Below, in pieces: positions 15,393 through 23,726 of a DNA stretch of 64,000 bases. This DNA comes from Helicobacter canis. GTDB lineage: Bacteria > Campylobacterota > Campylobacteria > Campylobacterales > Helicobacteraceae. The position numbers were made by a program, and so were the translations under genes. How positions within the stretch are numbered: position 1 is the stretch's first letter; the number at the start of each line of letters is the position of its first letter. The stretch covers positions 620,001 to 684,000 of the forward strand of contig NZ_UGHV01000001.1 of NCBI RefSeq assembly GCF_900451095.1. Reading direction: 5' to 3'. Under the pieces are notes generated by a model. It searched no databases, had not been told where the DNA came from, and saw only the letters and a program-made list of their open reading frames with translations.

Positions 15393-17696
15393 CTAACGGG
15401 GGGGGGGGGGAAGTTCTGTTGCGCCAGAGGCTTGTGTGGAGTGGCTTAGGCTTTGGGCGTTGCTAGAATCCACATTTTCACTCTGTGTGCTAGATTCTAC
15501 ATTTTGCAGAGACAATCGCCCTGTAAGCAGGGATTTAAGCATTTTTAGCGCGGTGAAAATGCTTGGGCAATGCTCTTTTACATACTGCTTGCTTCGCTCC
15601 GTGTAGCTAGGGCGTAGCCCAAAGAGCCTAAACTGCTGGGATAAGCGCATTTGCGCATAGAGTCTAAGCAGCGGCAAATGCGCAAAATACCGACTCCACC
15701 ACAGATGATTCCCCACAAGCTGGGCGTGGGTAAGCTTGCGCGTAAAGCCCAAAATCATCTGCGGATTTTGCAGGATCATCATTAGTGCGACATTTGGATC
15801 CTTGCAGCTTGAAGCATCGTAGTGATTGCGCGTAAGCAGCTCTGCGCGGTAGCAAAACACCTCCCCACAAAGTGCCGCACGATTGAAAAATGTCATATCC
15901 CCGCTAGGAGCCTCGCTCTCATCATAGCCGCCGATTTCTATGCACTTAGCGCGATTATGCAGCAATGCCCTAGGCGGCATACCGCAAAAGCCATCTTCAA
16001 AGGGGGCTTGCATTTGCAGCTTTTGTAAGCACGCTTGTGAGATACACTTGGCATAGAGCTTTTGTAAGCGCGTGCGTGGATACACATCGCTAGTATCTTC
16101 GATCGCGCCTATAAGCGTGGCGTGGGCGTAGGCAGGATTGGTAGCTAGGCTACTCATACGCGCTAGATAGCTAGGCAGCAGCTCATCATCGCTATGGAGC
16201 AAGCACACCCACTCGCCCCGTGCTAGCTCTAAGCAGCGATTCCAATTCCCCAGACCGCCGATATTTTGGGCGTTTTGGTAGTAGGTTATGCGGCTAGCAA
16301 ATTCTTGCAGCATAGATTCTGCGGGGTAGCTTATAGGCTCAAGCGGATTTTCTACGACAATGATCTCATAAGGCTCATCAAAGTCTTGGGCTAGTGCGCT
16401 AAGGATCGCTCGGCGCAGGAGGGTTACGCGTTTGTAAGTGGGGATGGCGATAGTGAAGAGCGGCTTTTTTGCTTGTGGCGATTCAGCTTTTAGCGAAAAA
16501 TGAGGGAGCGGCGGACAATCGCTGCACTCATTACCGCTAAGGTAACTCCCTTGCGATTGTCCTTGCAACCCACATTTTTCATCTAAAATCTTAGAATCGC
16601 TTGGGCTTTTACTAGAATCTAGCCTTGCTTCCGCCTGCGAGTCGCTTAGGGTTGCGGCGTTCAAGTTAAAATCCTGCCGCCTAGCTGCGTTTGTAGAATT
16701 GCTGCTTTGTAGAATTGTTGCGTTTTGGGTAAAAATCCTAGAATCCACTTTTTCACTAGCGGCGTTTTTTCTGTCATTGCGAGCGGATTGAAAATCCGCG
16801 TGGCAATCCATACATTCTGCGCTAGCAGAATAGTCTTTCCTAGAATCCGCTTTTTTATTATGGATCGCCGCGCCACTGCTAGCGCATTGTCTCGCGATGA
16901 CAGAATGGGCGTTTGTGGCTGTGTTGTCAAAAGCGGATTCTAGGCTTTGCCTAAACACACATCGCGACTCCACATTTGCAGTCAAGGCGAAATTATCCCT
17001 AGGGTAGATGAAGCTTGTAGGGTCAAAGCTAGGGTCTAAATACTGCTTGCATCGCCGCTCCACTTCAGCGATAATGGCGTATTGCTCGGCTTTGGTGTAA
17101 CTATCTTTAAGCGCATCGCCCACGCCGTAGAAAGCTGGCTCTGGCATTAGTTTTTGCTGTGGCGATTCAGCTTTTAGCGAAAAATGCGGGAGCGGCGGAC
17201 AATCGCTGCACTCATTACCGCTAAGGTAACTCCCTTGCGATTGTCCTTGCAACCCACATTTTTCATCTAAAATCTTAGAATCGCTTGGGCTTTTACTAGA
17301 ATCTAGCCTTGCTTCCGCCTGCGAGCTGGCTACTTCAAAAGTGGATTCTAGCTCCAAAATCCTAGAATCCTTTGGTTGCTCGTTTAGAATTGCGGCGTTT
17401 TCCCTAGAATCCACTTTTTTTGCGGTAGTAAAATCAGCGGCATTGCTAGAATCCACTTTTTTATCGTCATTGCGAGCGGATTGAAAATCCGCGTGGCAAT
17501 CCATACATTCTGCGCTAGCAGAATAGTCTTTCCTAGAATCCACTTTTTTATTATGGATCGCCGCGCAAGCACTACCGCGCTTGCTCGCGATGACAGAATG
17601 GGCGTTTGTGGCTGCGTTGTCAAATAAGGATTCTAGGGCAGTCTGCTCGCTTACATTTTGCGCGGCTGTGCTAGATACTAGGCTTTTATCTCGCAT
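15393..17696 (-). CDS. Family 2 glycosyltransferase with two large in-frame repeat insertions
   Basis: A 767-residue ORF whose real enzyme is roughly half that. Residues ~3-185 and ~239-408 are repeat modules. Between them lies an ordinary segment (YGVGDALKDSYTKAEQYAII...). From ~410 the GT2 domain follows: FTIAIPTYKRVTLLRRAI, IIVVENP, LLHSDDELLPSYL. The two insertions share a 168-bp stretch differing at one base. The ORF ends ELPPPPR at a C13 tract. It overlaps rfbH by 11 bp. Function: adds a sugar to the surface glycan, specificity unknown. Confidence 0.8.
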   Translation of the reverse strand: MRDKSLVSSTAAQNVSEQTALESLFDNAATNAHSVIASKRGSACAAIHNKKVDSRKDYSASAECMDCHADFQSARNDDKKVDSSNAADFTTAKKVDSRENAAILNEQPKDSRILELESTFEVASSQAEARLDSSKSPSDSKILDEKCGLQGQSQGSYLSGNECSDCPPLPHFSLKAESPQQKLMPEPAFYGVGDALKDSYTKAEQYAIIAEVERRCKQYLDPSFDPTSFIYPRDNFALTANVESRCVFRQSLESAFDNTATNAHSVIARQCASSGAAIHNKKADSRKDYSASAECMDCHADFQSARNDRKNAASEKVDSRIFTQNATILQSSNSTNAARRQDFNLNAATLSDSQAEARLDSSKSPSDSKILDEKCGLQGQSQGSYLSGNECSDCPPLPHFSLKAESPQAKKPLFTIAIPTYKRVTLLRRAILSALAQDFDEPYEIIVVENPLEPISYPAESMLQEFASRITYYQNAQNIGGLGNWNRCLELARGEWVCLLHSDDELLPSYLARMSSLATNPAYAHATLIGAIEDTSDVYPRTRLQKLYAKCISQACLQKLQMQAPFEDGFCGMPPRALLHNRAKCIEIGGYDESEAPSGDMTFFNRAALCGEVFCYRAELLTRNHYDASSCKDPNVALMMILQNPQMILGFTRKLTHAQLVGNHLWWSRYFAHLPLLRLYAQMRLSQQFRLFGLRPSYTERSKQYVKEHCPSIFTALKMLKSLLTGRLSLQNVESSTQSENVDSSNAQSLSHSTQASGATELPPPPR
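15398..15410 (-). repeat. C13 tract (sense) at the 3' end of the glycosyltransferase; inverted AAC-Gn-AA module
   Basis: On the plus strand it reads AAC, 13 G, AAG, so this tract is in the opposite orientation to the others in the locus. In sense it codes PPPPR then stop. Fourteen bases would fuse the gene in frame to the repeat ORF ending at 14806; 12 would give a short different tail. Confidence 0.85.
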
Positions 17697-19005
17697 TACA
17701 CACTTCCCTAATCTCTTTGGCGATATACTCTATCTGGGCTTGCTCTAGTCCCGGATACACCCCCACCCAAAGCCCTCTTTCCATCATCGCATTTGTCCGC
17801 ACTAGATCGCCTACAATGCGATAGTCCCTGCCATTTTCTAAATGCGTGAAGCACGGGTGCTTGGTGATGTTGCCGGCAAAGAGCGCGCGCGTTTGGATCC
17901 CTCTAGATTCTAGGTGCTGCACAAGATCATTGCGCGTAAATGGCGCATCACTATCTACCATCATCAAGCAGCCAAACCACGCGGGCTCGCTCTCTCCTTG
18001 CGCCTGTATGATCCTAAGCCCCTTGACTTCTTGCAGCAGCTCGCATAATCGCGCGTGATTTGCACGCCTTTTTGCGACAAAGGATTCTAGCTTCTCTAGC
18101 TGGGCTACGCCGATGGCTGCTTGCAGATCCGTGGCTTTGAGATTAAAGCCAAAATGACTATACACATATTTATGATCATAGCCATAAGGCAGCTCTCCAC
18201 ACTGCTGGGAGAATCTAGCCTTGCAAGTATTATCCACGCCGCTTTCACAGAAGCACTCTCGCCCCCAATCGCGCATTGATAGCAGGATCTTTTTTAGCAG
18301 TGGATTGCTTGTATAGACTGCGCCGCCCTCGCCTGTGGTGATGTGATGAGGTGGGTAGAAAGAGCTTGTGCCAATATCCCCAAAGCTCCCTGTCTTGCGC
18401 CCTTGATAGAGAGAGCCTAGCGCATCGCAGTTATCTTCAATAAGCCAGAGATTATGCGCATCGCAAAAGGCTTTTACGCGTGCGATGTCAAAAGGGCTGC
18501 CCAAAGTGTGGGCGATCATCACTGCCTTTGTTTTAGGGCTTAGGGCGGATTCTAGCGCGTTTGTATCGATATTTGCACTCTCATCAATATCCACAAACAC
18601 CGGCACCGCGCCATACTGGATCATCGGCGCGATAGTCGTGGGAAAGCCTGCGGCTAAGGTTATGATCTCTTCACCCCTTTTGACTTGCCGCTCGCCCAAA
18701 AGTGGGGAAGTAAGCGCGAAAAATGCTAAAAGATTGGCACTAGAGCCGGAATTGACCATTAGCGCGTATTTCACGCCAAGATATGCTGCTAGCTTGTTTT
18801 CAAACTCTTTGGTCCATTTGCCGCTTGTGAGCCAAAACTCCAGCACCGCTTGCGTGGCGTTTGCCATCTCGCGCTCATCAAACACCCGCCCTGCATAATT
18901 GACCCTAGAAGCTCCGGGGATAAACCCCTGCCCTGAAGCGTGTGCTAGGGCATAATACGCACGCACTTTTTCTATGATCTCTTCTTGCAGCTGCTCTTTA
19001 GTCAT
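17686..19005 (-). CDS. rfbH: CDP-4-keto-6-deoxy-D-glucose 3-dehydratase (RfbH / E1 family)
   Basis: This PMP- and [2Fe-2S]-dependent enzyme of the DegT/DnrJ family removes the C3 hydroxyl of CDP-4-keto-6-deoxyglucose, the committed step to 3,6-dideoxyhexoses. The diagnostic sign is SSFYPPHHITTGEGGAV, where a histidine replaces the PLP-binding lysine of ordinary aminotransferases. Cysteines in EDNCDALGS and RECFCESGVDNTC could bind the cluster. Length 439 matches RfbH. It works with RfbF and RfbG encoded upstream. A separate E3-type reductase to deliver electrons is not in the window. Confidence 0.92.
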   Translation of the reverse strand: MTKEQLQEEIIEKVRAYYALAHASGQGFIPGASRVNYAGRVFDEREMANATQAVLEFWLTSGKWTKEFENKLAAYLGVKYALMVNSGSSANLLAFFALTSPLLGERQVKRGEEIITLAAGFPTTIAPMIQYGAVPVFVDIDESANIDTNALESALSPKTKAVMIAHTLGSPFDIARVKAFCDAHNLWLIEDNCDALGSLYQGRKTGSFGDIGTSSFYPPHHITTGEGGAVYTSNPLLKKILLSMRDWGRECFCESGVDNTCKARFSQQCGELPYGYDHKYVYSHFGFNLKATDLQAAIGVAQLEKLESFVAKRRANHARLCELLQEVKGLRIIQAQGESEPAWFGCLMMVDSDAPFTRNDLVQHLESRGIQTRALFAGNITKHPCFTHLENGRDYRIVGDLVRTNAMMERGLWVGVYPGLEQAQIEYIAKEIREVCNAR

Positions 19006-19338
19006 TCTGTCTTAGTCCCTTACTTTTTCTGCTTGCATTGCGCGTATTTTAGCATATTTTGCGCGTATGTAGGCATTGATAGCGAGCCTTGCTTGCGATT
19101 CAGCTTTGCGCGATAAATCGTGGATTGCTTCGCGCGTGCTGCAGTTACATACGCCAAGTATGCGCCCTTGCACGCGCTCACAAAGCCCCGATTTCTCATC
19201 GCAAATCTTAGAATCGCTTGGGCTTTCCTTAGAATCCAGCTTGCGTGGATCTATGGATCGCCACGCCGCTATCGCGGCTCGCGATGACCATAGGGGCTAG
19301 TGTGGCGCAAAGCTCGCGATGACAAAAAAGCTTGAATG
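19006..19338 (-). repeat. Intergenic repeat block between FkbM methyltransferase and rfbH
   Basis: No gene. The block holds the module with ACGCCAAGTATGCG and GCACGCGC (about 19130-19190), TAGAATC cores, and a GATCGCCACGCC...GCTCGCGATGAC copy (19255-19290). Read in the downstream direction it gives an ordinary gap of 333 bp in a locus where genes otherwise overlap. Confidence 0.65.
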
Positions 19339-20750
19339 TCAAAACGAGGATTCTAGGCTAAAGCGATCGATATAGGCTTTGTGCTTCTCCTTGTGGAGGA
19401 AGAAAAAGTTTGTTTGGGTGGTATCTTCAGTCATTTGCTCTAAACGCACTAAAGCAATGCGCGATTGCGCGGCTTTGTCATTGCTGTCATTGCGAGCAAG
19501 CGCGGTAGCGGTTGCGTGGCAATCCATACTAGAATCCGCGCTTTGTGCTTTGCCTTTGTGGATTGCTTCGTTGGTGGCTTTGCCACCGCCTCGCAATGAC
19601 GATTGACTTTCTTTTTCTAGGATTCTGGGAGTTGCGGTGGGGTTTTGTTGAAAAGTGGATTCTAGCCCACAAGCTGAATCCCCCACGCAATCTTGCTCTT
19701 TTGTAAAGTAACACATATAGCCAATTTGCTCCAGCATCGCAATAATCTCATTTGGGTGGTAGCCATACTTCGCCGCCCATTTTCTAAGCATTTCTACAAA
19801 CAATATCGGCTTAAACTTCTCTATACTTTCTAGCCCCCCTCTAAGCGCGAAAATCTCCGCCCCCTCTACATCAAGCTTGATAAAATCTATGCGCGTTAGC
19901 CCCTGCTCTTTGACATACCAATCAAGCCGCTCCACCTTGCAGATGATCTTTTCATTCTCCTTTTCCTCGTGCATAATCGCCGCAGAAGCATTGCCAAAAT
20001 CCTGCTTATAGACATAGAATGTCAGCTCCCCACTCTTGTCAAACAGCCCAAAGTTGTTGATATGCACGCGATCTTGCACGCCGTTGTAGTAGGCATTAGC
20101 GATAAACTGCTTATAAGTGCTAGCCACCGGCTCAAAGGCGTGGATAATGCAGTGCTTCATCTTGGCTAGGGCTATGGAGTAGTAGCCGATATTGCCGCCA
20201 ATATCTAGCACCAAGTCCCCAACTCTCACAAGTGTGAAAATCATCGCGCTATCTAGTCGCTCATAGTGCTTGAAGTTTAAGATCTCTAGCGGGGTCATTC
20301 GCTCGCAGCCGCGCTGGAGGAGGAGGGATATTGTCTCTCCTCTGTCGCTCGCGGTTGGGTTTACTAAAGAAACTGCGGCTGCGCCTTGTTTTGTAATTTC
20401 AGTGCCGCTTTTGGATTCTAAGATTGTGGAGATAGAATCGTGGCTTTGCAAATCTCGCAAGGAAGATAAGACTAGTGGTCTATCGACGCCGCGAGATGAA
20501 GCAATCCGCGATTCTAGCCCACAAGCTGAATCCCTTAATTTACCCCCCCCCCCCCCGTTGTTATGGCAGGCAGACTTGCCCTAACCCTCACACAATTAGG
20601 CGTGATAACTATCTCTTCTATGTCGCGATTAGCGATAAACTCCGCATACTCAAAGAGCCTATCGTGTAGCTTATACATCTGCGTGATATACTCTGGCTTT
20701 GGTAGCTCGCCTTGCAAAAAGGCGGATTCTAGGGATTTCAATGTTTTCAT
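19339..20750 (-). CDS. FkbM-family methyltransferase, phase-variable and out of frame here, with repeat insertions
   Basis: Two frames meet at a G14 tract. The first (20750 to 20535) gives a natural N-terminus (KLHDRLFEYAEFIANRDIEE...) and stops after TTGGGGVN. The second (open to 19339) starts in repeat sequence, then has the methyltransferase core: ERMTPLEILNFKHYERLD, LVLDIGGNIGYYSIALA, HAFEPVASTYKQF, FIKLDVEGAE. Fifteen or 12 G would join them into about 470 residues. A second repeat insertion lies near the C-terminus (nt ~19480-19690). FkbM enzymes O-methylate sugars, so switching would change glycan methylation. Its start overlaps the previous gene by 4 bp. Confidence 0.8.
20543..20556 (-). 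repeat. G14 tract splitting the FkbM methyltransferase
   Basis: Fourteen C on plus (G in sense), preceded by AACAAC and followed by TAAATTAAGG. At 14 (and 13) a stop codon follows within nine bases; 15 or 12 opens the full gene. Present state: OFF. Confidence 0.85.
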
Positions 20751-22081
20751 AAATAGCTCCTTATAGTTTTGTAAAATCCTTGCTCTATGGCTATCTTAGG
20801 GCTCCAGCCTAGAGCCTTAAGCTTATCTGTCTTTACAGCACAAGACATAATGGGGCTTGGCATATAGCTCTCTTTTGGGGCTTCAAAGCGCACTTTTAGA
20901 CCCTTTTCTGGGAAGAGGCTTGCGATGATCTGCGCTAGCTCCTTGATACTTACGATCCCTTGCTCATTGGCTACATTATAGGCTTCATTATTCACTCCTT
21001 TTGTCAAAATCAAAAAATACGCGATCGCCGCATCGGCTAGGTAGAGGAAGCTCCTTTTTGCCTCTCCGCTGCTTGTTAGCACGATGTCTTCTCCCATCAC
21101 CACAGATCGCACAAAGTCCGCAAACACCCTGCCATCATCTAGCTTCATACCCGGACCATAGGTGTGAAATGGACGCGCGATCTTCACAGGCAGCCCATAC
21201 TCGCTCCCATAAGCTATGCAGAGATTCTCGCCCATTCTTTTAGACTCGGCATAGCAAGATCGCAAGGAGGTGGGATCGACATAGCCATAGGCACTCTCAT
21301 CAATCTCCCCAGCAAACTCCCCATACACCTCGCCACTAGAAAAGTAGAGGAATGATCGCACAGGATTTATGCGTGCTAGGTCTAGCATATTGATCGTGCC
21401 TAGCACATTGGGGTAGATCACTGATAGCGGGGCATCTTTGTAGAATCTAGGGCTAGCAGGAGAAGCTGCGTGGATAATGTAGTGGATAGGATAGGGGAGG
21501 CTAAGCGGCTCGCTCACATCGTGGGTGATTAGGATAAGGTCTTGCCTATTTTTTGGCGTGGTTTGCTGGGTGGATTCTAGGGGTTGCGTTAGTTTATTCT
21601 TAGCTTGGGATTCTAAGATTGTGGAGCTAGAATCCGCTTTTTCATTTGTGGCTTGATTTTTTCGTTCAACCTGCTTATCTTCTTTTAGGATTCTAGGATT
21701 TGCGGTAGTGCTAGTGGGGCTTTTAGCAAATTTTCTAAAGAAACTGCGCTGTGCTTGTTTTGGGGTGGAGCTAGACTTGAGGTCTGCGGTTACCCCAAAA
21801 TTTGCTAAATCGCCGCTATGATTACCCAAAGCCGAATCCTTTGTAAAAGTAGGGTCTAAATAGGGGGCAAATACTTCTCTAGCGTGCTTATAATTGCGCA
21901 CTAATGCTAGCACACGGCAGGGGGCTGATTTAAGAAGCGTGGTATTAAGATTTAGCAGGGTCTTTGCCATATAGGCAGGCAGGAAGCCGTTTGCCCCGGT
22001 GATTAGGACATTGGCATTGGCAAAGGCTTGCCAATCGATTAGAGGGGAGGAGGTGATGTGGGTAAAGTCTTCTTCTAGCAT
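20747..22081 (-). CDS. NAD-dependent epimerase/dehydratase (dTDP-glucose-dehydratase-like SDR) with repeat insertion
   Basis: An extended SDR of 444 residues, about 100 longer than usual. The Rossmann motif is LITGANGFLPAYM; after it come FLYFSSGEVYGEF and the YxxxK pair in SCYAESKRMGE, then ARPFHTYGPG. Residues ~85-178 are repeat-derived (SFFRKFAKSPTSTTANPRIL, ATNEKADSSSTILES) and lie between two strands of the Rossmann fold, before LILITHDVSEPLSLPYPI. It is a sugar-nucleotide epimerase, reductase or decarboxylase; which one cannot be told. It overlaps the FkbM gene by 4 bp. Confidence 0.82.
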   Translation of the reverse strand: MLEEDFTHITSSPLIDWQAFANANVLITGANGFLPAYMAKTLLNLNTTLLKSAPCRVLALVRNYKHAREVFAPYLDPTFTKDSALGNHSGDLANFGVTADLKSSSTPKQAQRSFFRKFAKSPTSTTANPRILKEDKQVERKNQATNEKADSSSTILESQAKNKLTQPLESTQQTTPKNRQDLILITHDVSEPLSLPYPIHYIIHAASPASPRFYKDAPLSVIYPNVLGTINMLDLARINPVRSFLYFSSGEVYGEFAGEIDESAYGYVDPTSLRSCYAESKRMGENLCIAYGSEYGLPVKIARPFHTYGPGMKLDDGRVFADFVRSVVMGEDIVLTSSGEAKRSFLYLADAAIAYFLILTKGVNNEAYNVANEQGIVSIKELAQIIASLFPEKGLKVRFEAPKESYMPSPIMSCAVKTDKLKALGWSPKIAIEQGFYKTIRSYL

Positions 22082-22092
22082 TGGGGGTCTCC

Positions 22093-22695
22093 TTAGTTAA
22101 ATTTGGCTGGTGGATTCGGCTTTGCGCGATAAACCTTTGATTGCTGCGCCGCGCTGTGTCGATAGACCGCAAGTCTTATCTCCTTGCGCGGCTTGCAAAG
22201 CAAAGGTTTCTCATCGCAAAACCTAGAATCCTTTGGCTGCTCGTTTAGAATTGCGGCGTTTTTCTTGTCATTGCGAGCAAGCGCGGTAGCGATTGCGCGG
22301 CAATCCATACATTCTGCGCTAGTAAAAAAAGCATTACTAGAATCCACTTTTTTATTATGGATCGCCACGACTTCCTTGCGGAAGTCTCGCGATGACAATA
22401 GGGGGTCGGCGTGGCGCAAAGCTCGCGATGACAAAAATGGGGAGTCGGTTTGTGGTGAAAACGAGGATTCTAGGAGCTGGGCTAATTTTTTATACTCGAG
22501 TTGGATTTGTGGTGCGATATGGGATTGTAAGATCGTGGAGCTAGAATCCGCTTTTGGAAACGCCAAAAATGTAAGCAAGCCTGCAAAGGATTCTAGGATT
22601 GTGGAGCTGGAATTGTGGCTTTGTGAGCTTTTTAGCGCAAAGTTGCTCGCGGTTGGATTTGGGTGATAAAAATGGGGCTTTGCAAGCGCGTGCAA
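22093..22695 (-). CDS. Repeat-only ORF after the second epimerase
   Basis: A 200-codon open frame of repeat modules (ALKSSQSHNSSSTILESFAG, FPKADSSSTILQSH, SSRDFRKEVVAIHNKKVDSS, CMDCRAIATALARND, PRKEIRLAVYRHSAAQQ). No domain. It begins inside the block that follows the G13 tract at 22778 and ends 11 bp before the next epimerase. One extra G in that tract would fuse it to the epimerase 22761-23726, giving about 544 residues. Confidence 0.4.
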   Translation of the reverse strand: MHALAKPHFYHPNPTASNFALKSSQSHNSSSTILESFAGLLTFLAFPKADSSSTILQSHIAPQIQLEYKKLAQLLESSFSPQTDSPFLSSRALRHADPLLSSRDFRKEVVAIHNKKVDSSNAFFTSAECMDCRAIATALARNDKKNAAILNEQPKDSRFCDEKPLLCKPRKEIRLAVYRHSAAQQSKVYRAKPNPPAKFN

Positions 22696-22760
22696 GAGCG
22701 CATACTTGGCGTATGTAACCGCAGCACGCGCGCCGCAATCGCCATTTTTAGCCCCAAAGC

Positions 22761-23726
22761 CTACGCGTCTAAGTGTTCCCCCCCCCCCCCGTTGTTACCC
22801 GCCGCCCACATCTCCCCAATCTTGCTCAAATACGGATCCGCCTTGATAGACTCTACATCTAGGCTAGCAAGATTGCTGGCAAAATACTCGCGCATAGATT
22901 CTATGGCGCGGCTATGGGGGGTGAGCTTTAGGCTAGGCATCGCTGATAAAAGCCTAGAGTTGTCGCTGGTGTATTGGTTGTTGAGCCCAGATTCTATGAA
23001 GTGGATTGGGGATTGGAAGCTAGAGGTGGCGTTGATCATCTTGGCTAGCTCGCTTAGGAGCACGCCGCTGCCACTGCTGGCGTTATAGACTCTATGATCT
23101 AGGCTAGAAATGCTAGCGTGCAAGAAGTGCTCGATGATAGCGCATAAATCATCGATGTAGATGTAGTCAAACACGCAGTCTTTGTAGATGGTGATAGGCA
23201 GGTGCAAGAGGTTTTTGACAATGGCATTTGAGATGAACTTGTAGCGGTAGTTTTCCCCCGCGCCATAGCAGCCAAAGATGCGCAGGCAGACGACATTGCC
23301 GCGCGTGGATTCTATGAAGCGTGAGCATACGCCCTTGTAGAATCCATAGGAGTCAAGCGGCAGGCTCTCTAGGTAGCTAGGCTCTTTGACAGATACGATA
23401 GGCTTGTGCTTGCTATACTCCGCCCCAGAGCCAAAGTGTAGGATTTTCTCCACTTTATTGGCTTGACTCATAATGGCAAAAAACATTCTAAGATTGTATT
23501 CCGCGATGTCGTGCAAGCCCATAGTATCGCGCCCGCCGCCGCGATTGGCTAGGTGGATAATGTGGGTGATTTTATGCGCTTTTATGTAGGAGCTTACCGC
23601 GTGGCAGTCGCGTAAATCTAGCTCACTAGAGCTAGGCGCATAGAGCTTGTAGCTATATCTAGCTTGCAAGAACTCTTGCAATGCCCTGCCGATAAATCCT
23701 GCTCCCCCGGTGATGAGTAGGTGCAT
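22761..23726 (-). CDS. NAD-dependent epimerase/dehydratase (GDP-fucose-synthase/UDP-galactose-epimerase-like SDR)
   Basis: A 321-residue extended SDR. Motifs: ITGGAGFIGRALQEFL, HIIHLANRGGGRD and the YxxxK pair in DSYGFYKGVC, followed by LRIFGCYGAGENYRYKFI. This pattern suits a nucleotide-sugar C4 reductase or epimerase, such as those that finish CDP-dideoxyhexoses. It ends AAGNNGGGGEHLDA at a G13 tract, so the last residues are switchable. Its start overlaps the ThDP gene stop in a TAATG. Confidence 0.82.
   Translation of the reverse strand: MHLLITGGAGFIGRALQEFLQARYSYKLYAPSSSELDLRDCHAVSSYIKAHKITHIIHLANRGGGRDTMGLHDIAEYNLRMFFAIMSQANKVEKILHFGSGAEYSKHKPIVSVKEPSYLESLPLDSYGFYKGVCSRFIESTRGNVVCLRIFGCYGAGENYRYKFISNAIVKNLLHLPITIYKDCVFDYIYIDDLCAIIEHFLHASISSLDHRVYNASSGSGVLLSELAKMINATSSFQSPIHFIESGLNNQYTSDNSRLLSAMPSLKLTPHSRAIESMREYFASNLASLDVESIKADPYLSKIGEMWAAGNNGGGGEHLDA
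22778..22790 (-). repeat. G13 tract at the 3' end of the second epimerase
   Basis: Thirteen C on plus (G in sense), flanks AACAAC-Gn-AACACTTAGACGCG. At 13 the epimerase ends within six codons; at 14 the frame runs on into the repeat ORF to 22093. The flank and the following ~200 bp are nearly identical to those at 29809. Confidence 0.85.

Noticed and set aside
14825-15466. Long plus-strand open frame over repeats (also 22184-22666, 28564-29034, 33895-34482)
   Set aside because: These are the opposite strand of repeat blocks whose modules are stop-poor in most frames. They have no ribosome site or domain, and they run antisense to the operon.
16470-17330. CRISPR-like array
   Set aside because: Repeats are irregularly spaced, of several different kinds, in both orientations and part of coding sequence. 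There are no uniform spacers and no cas genes in the window.
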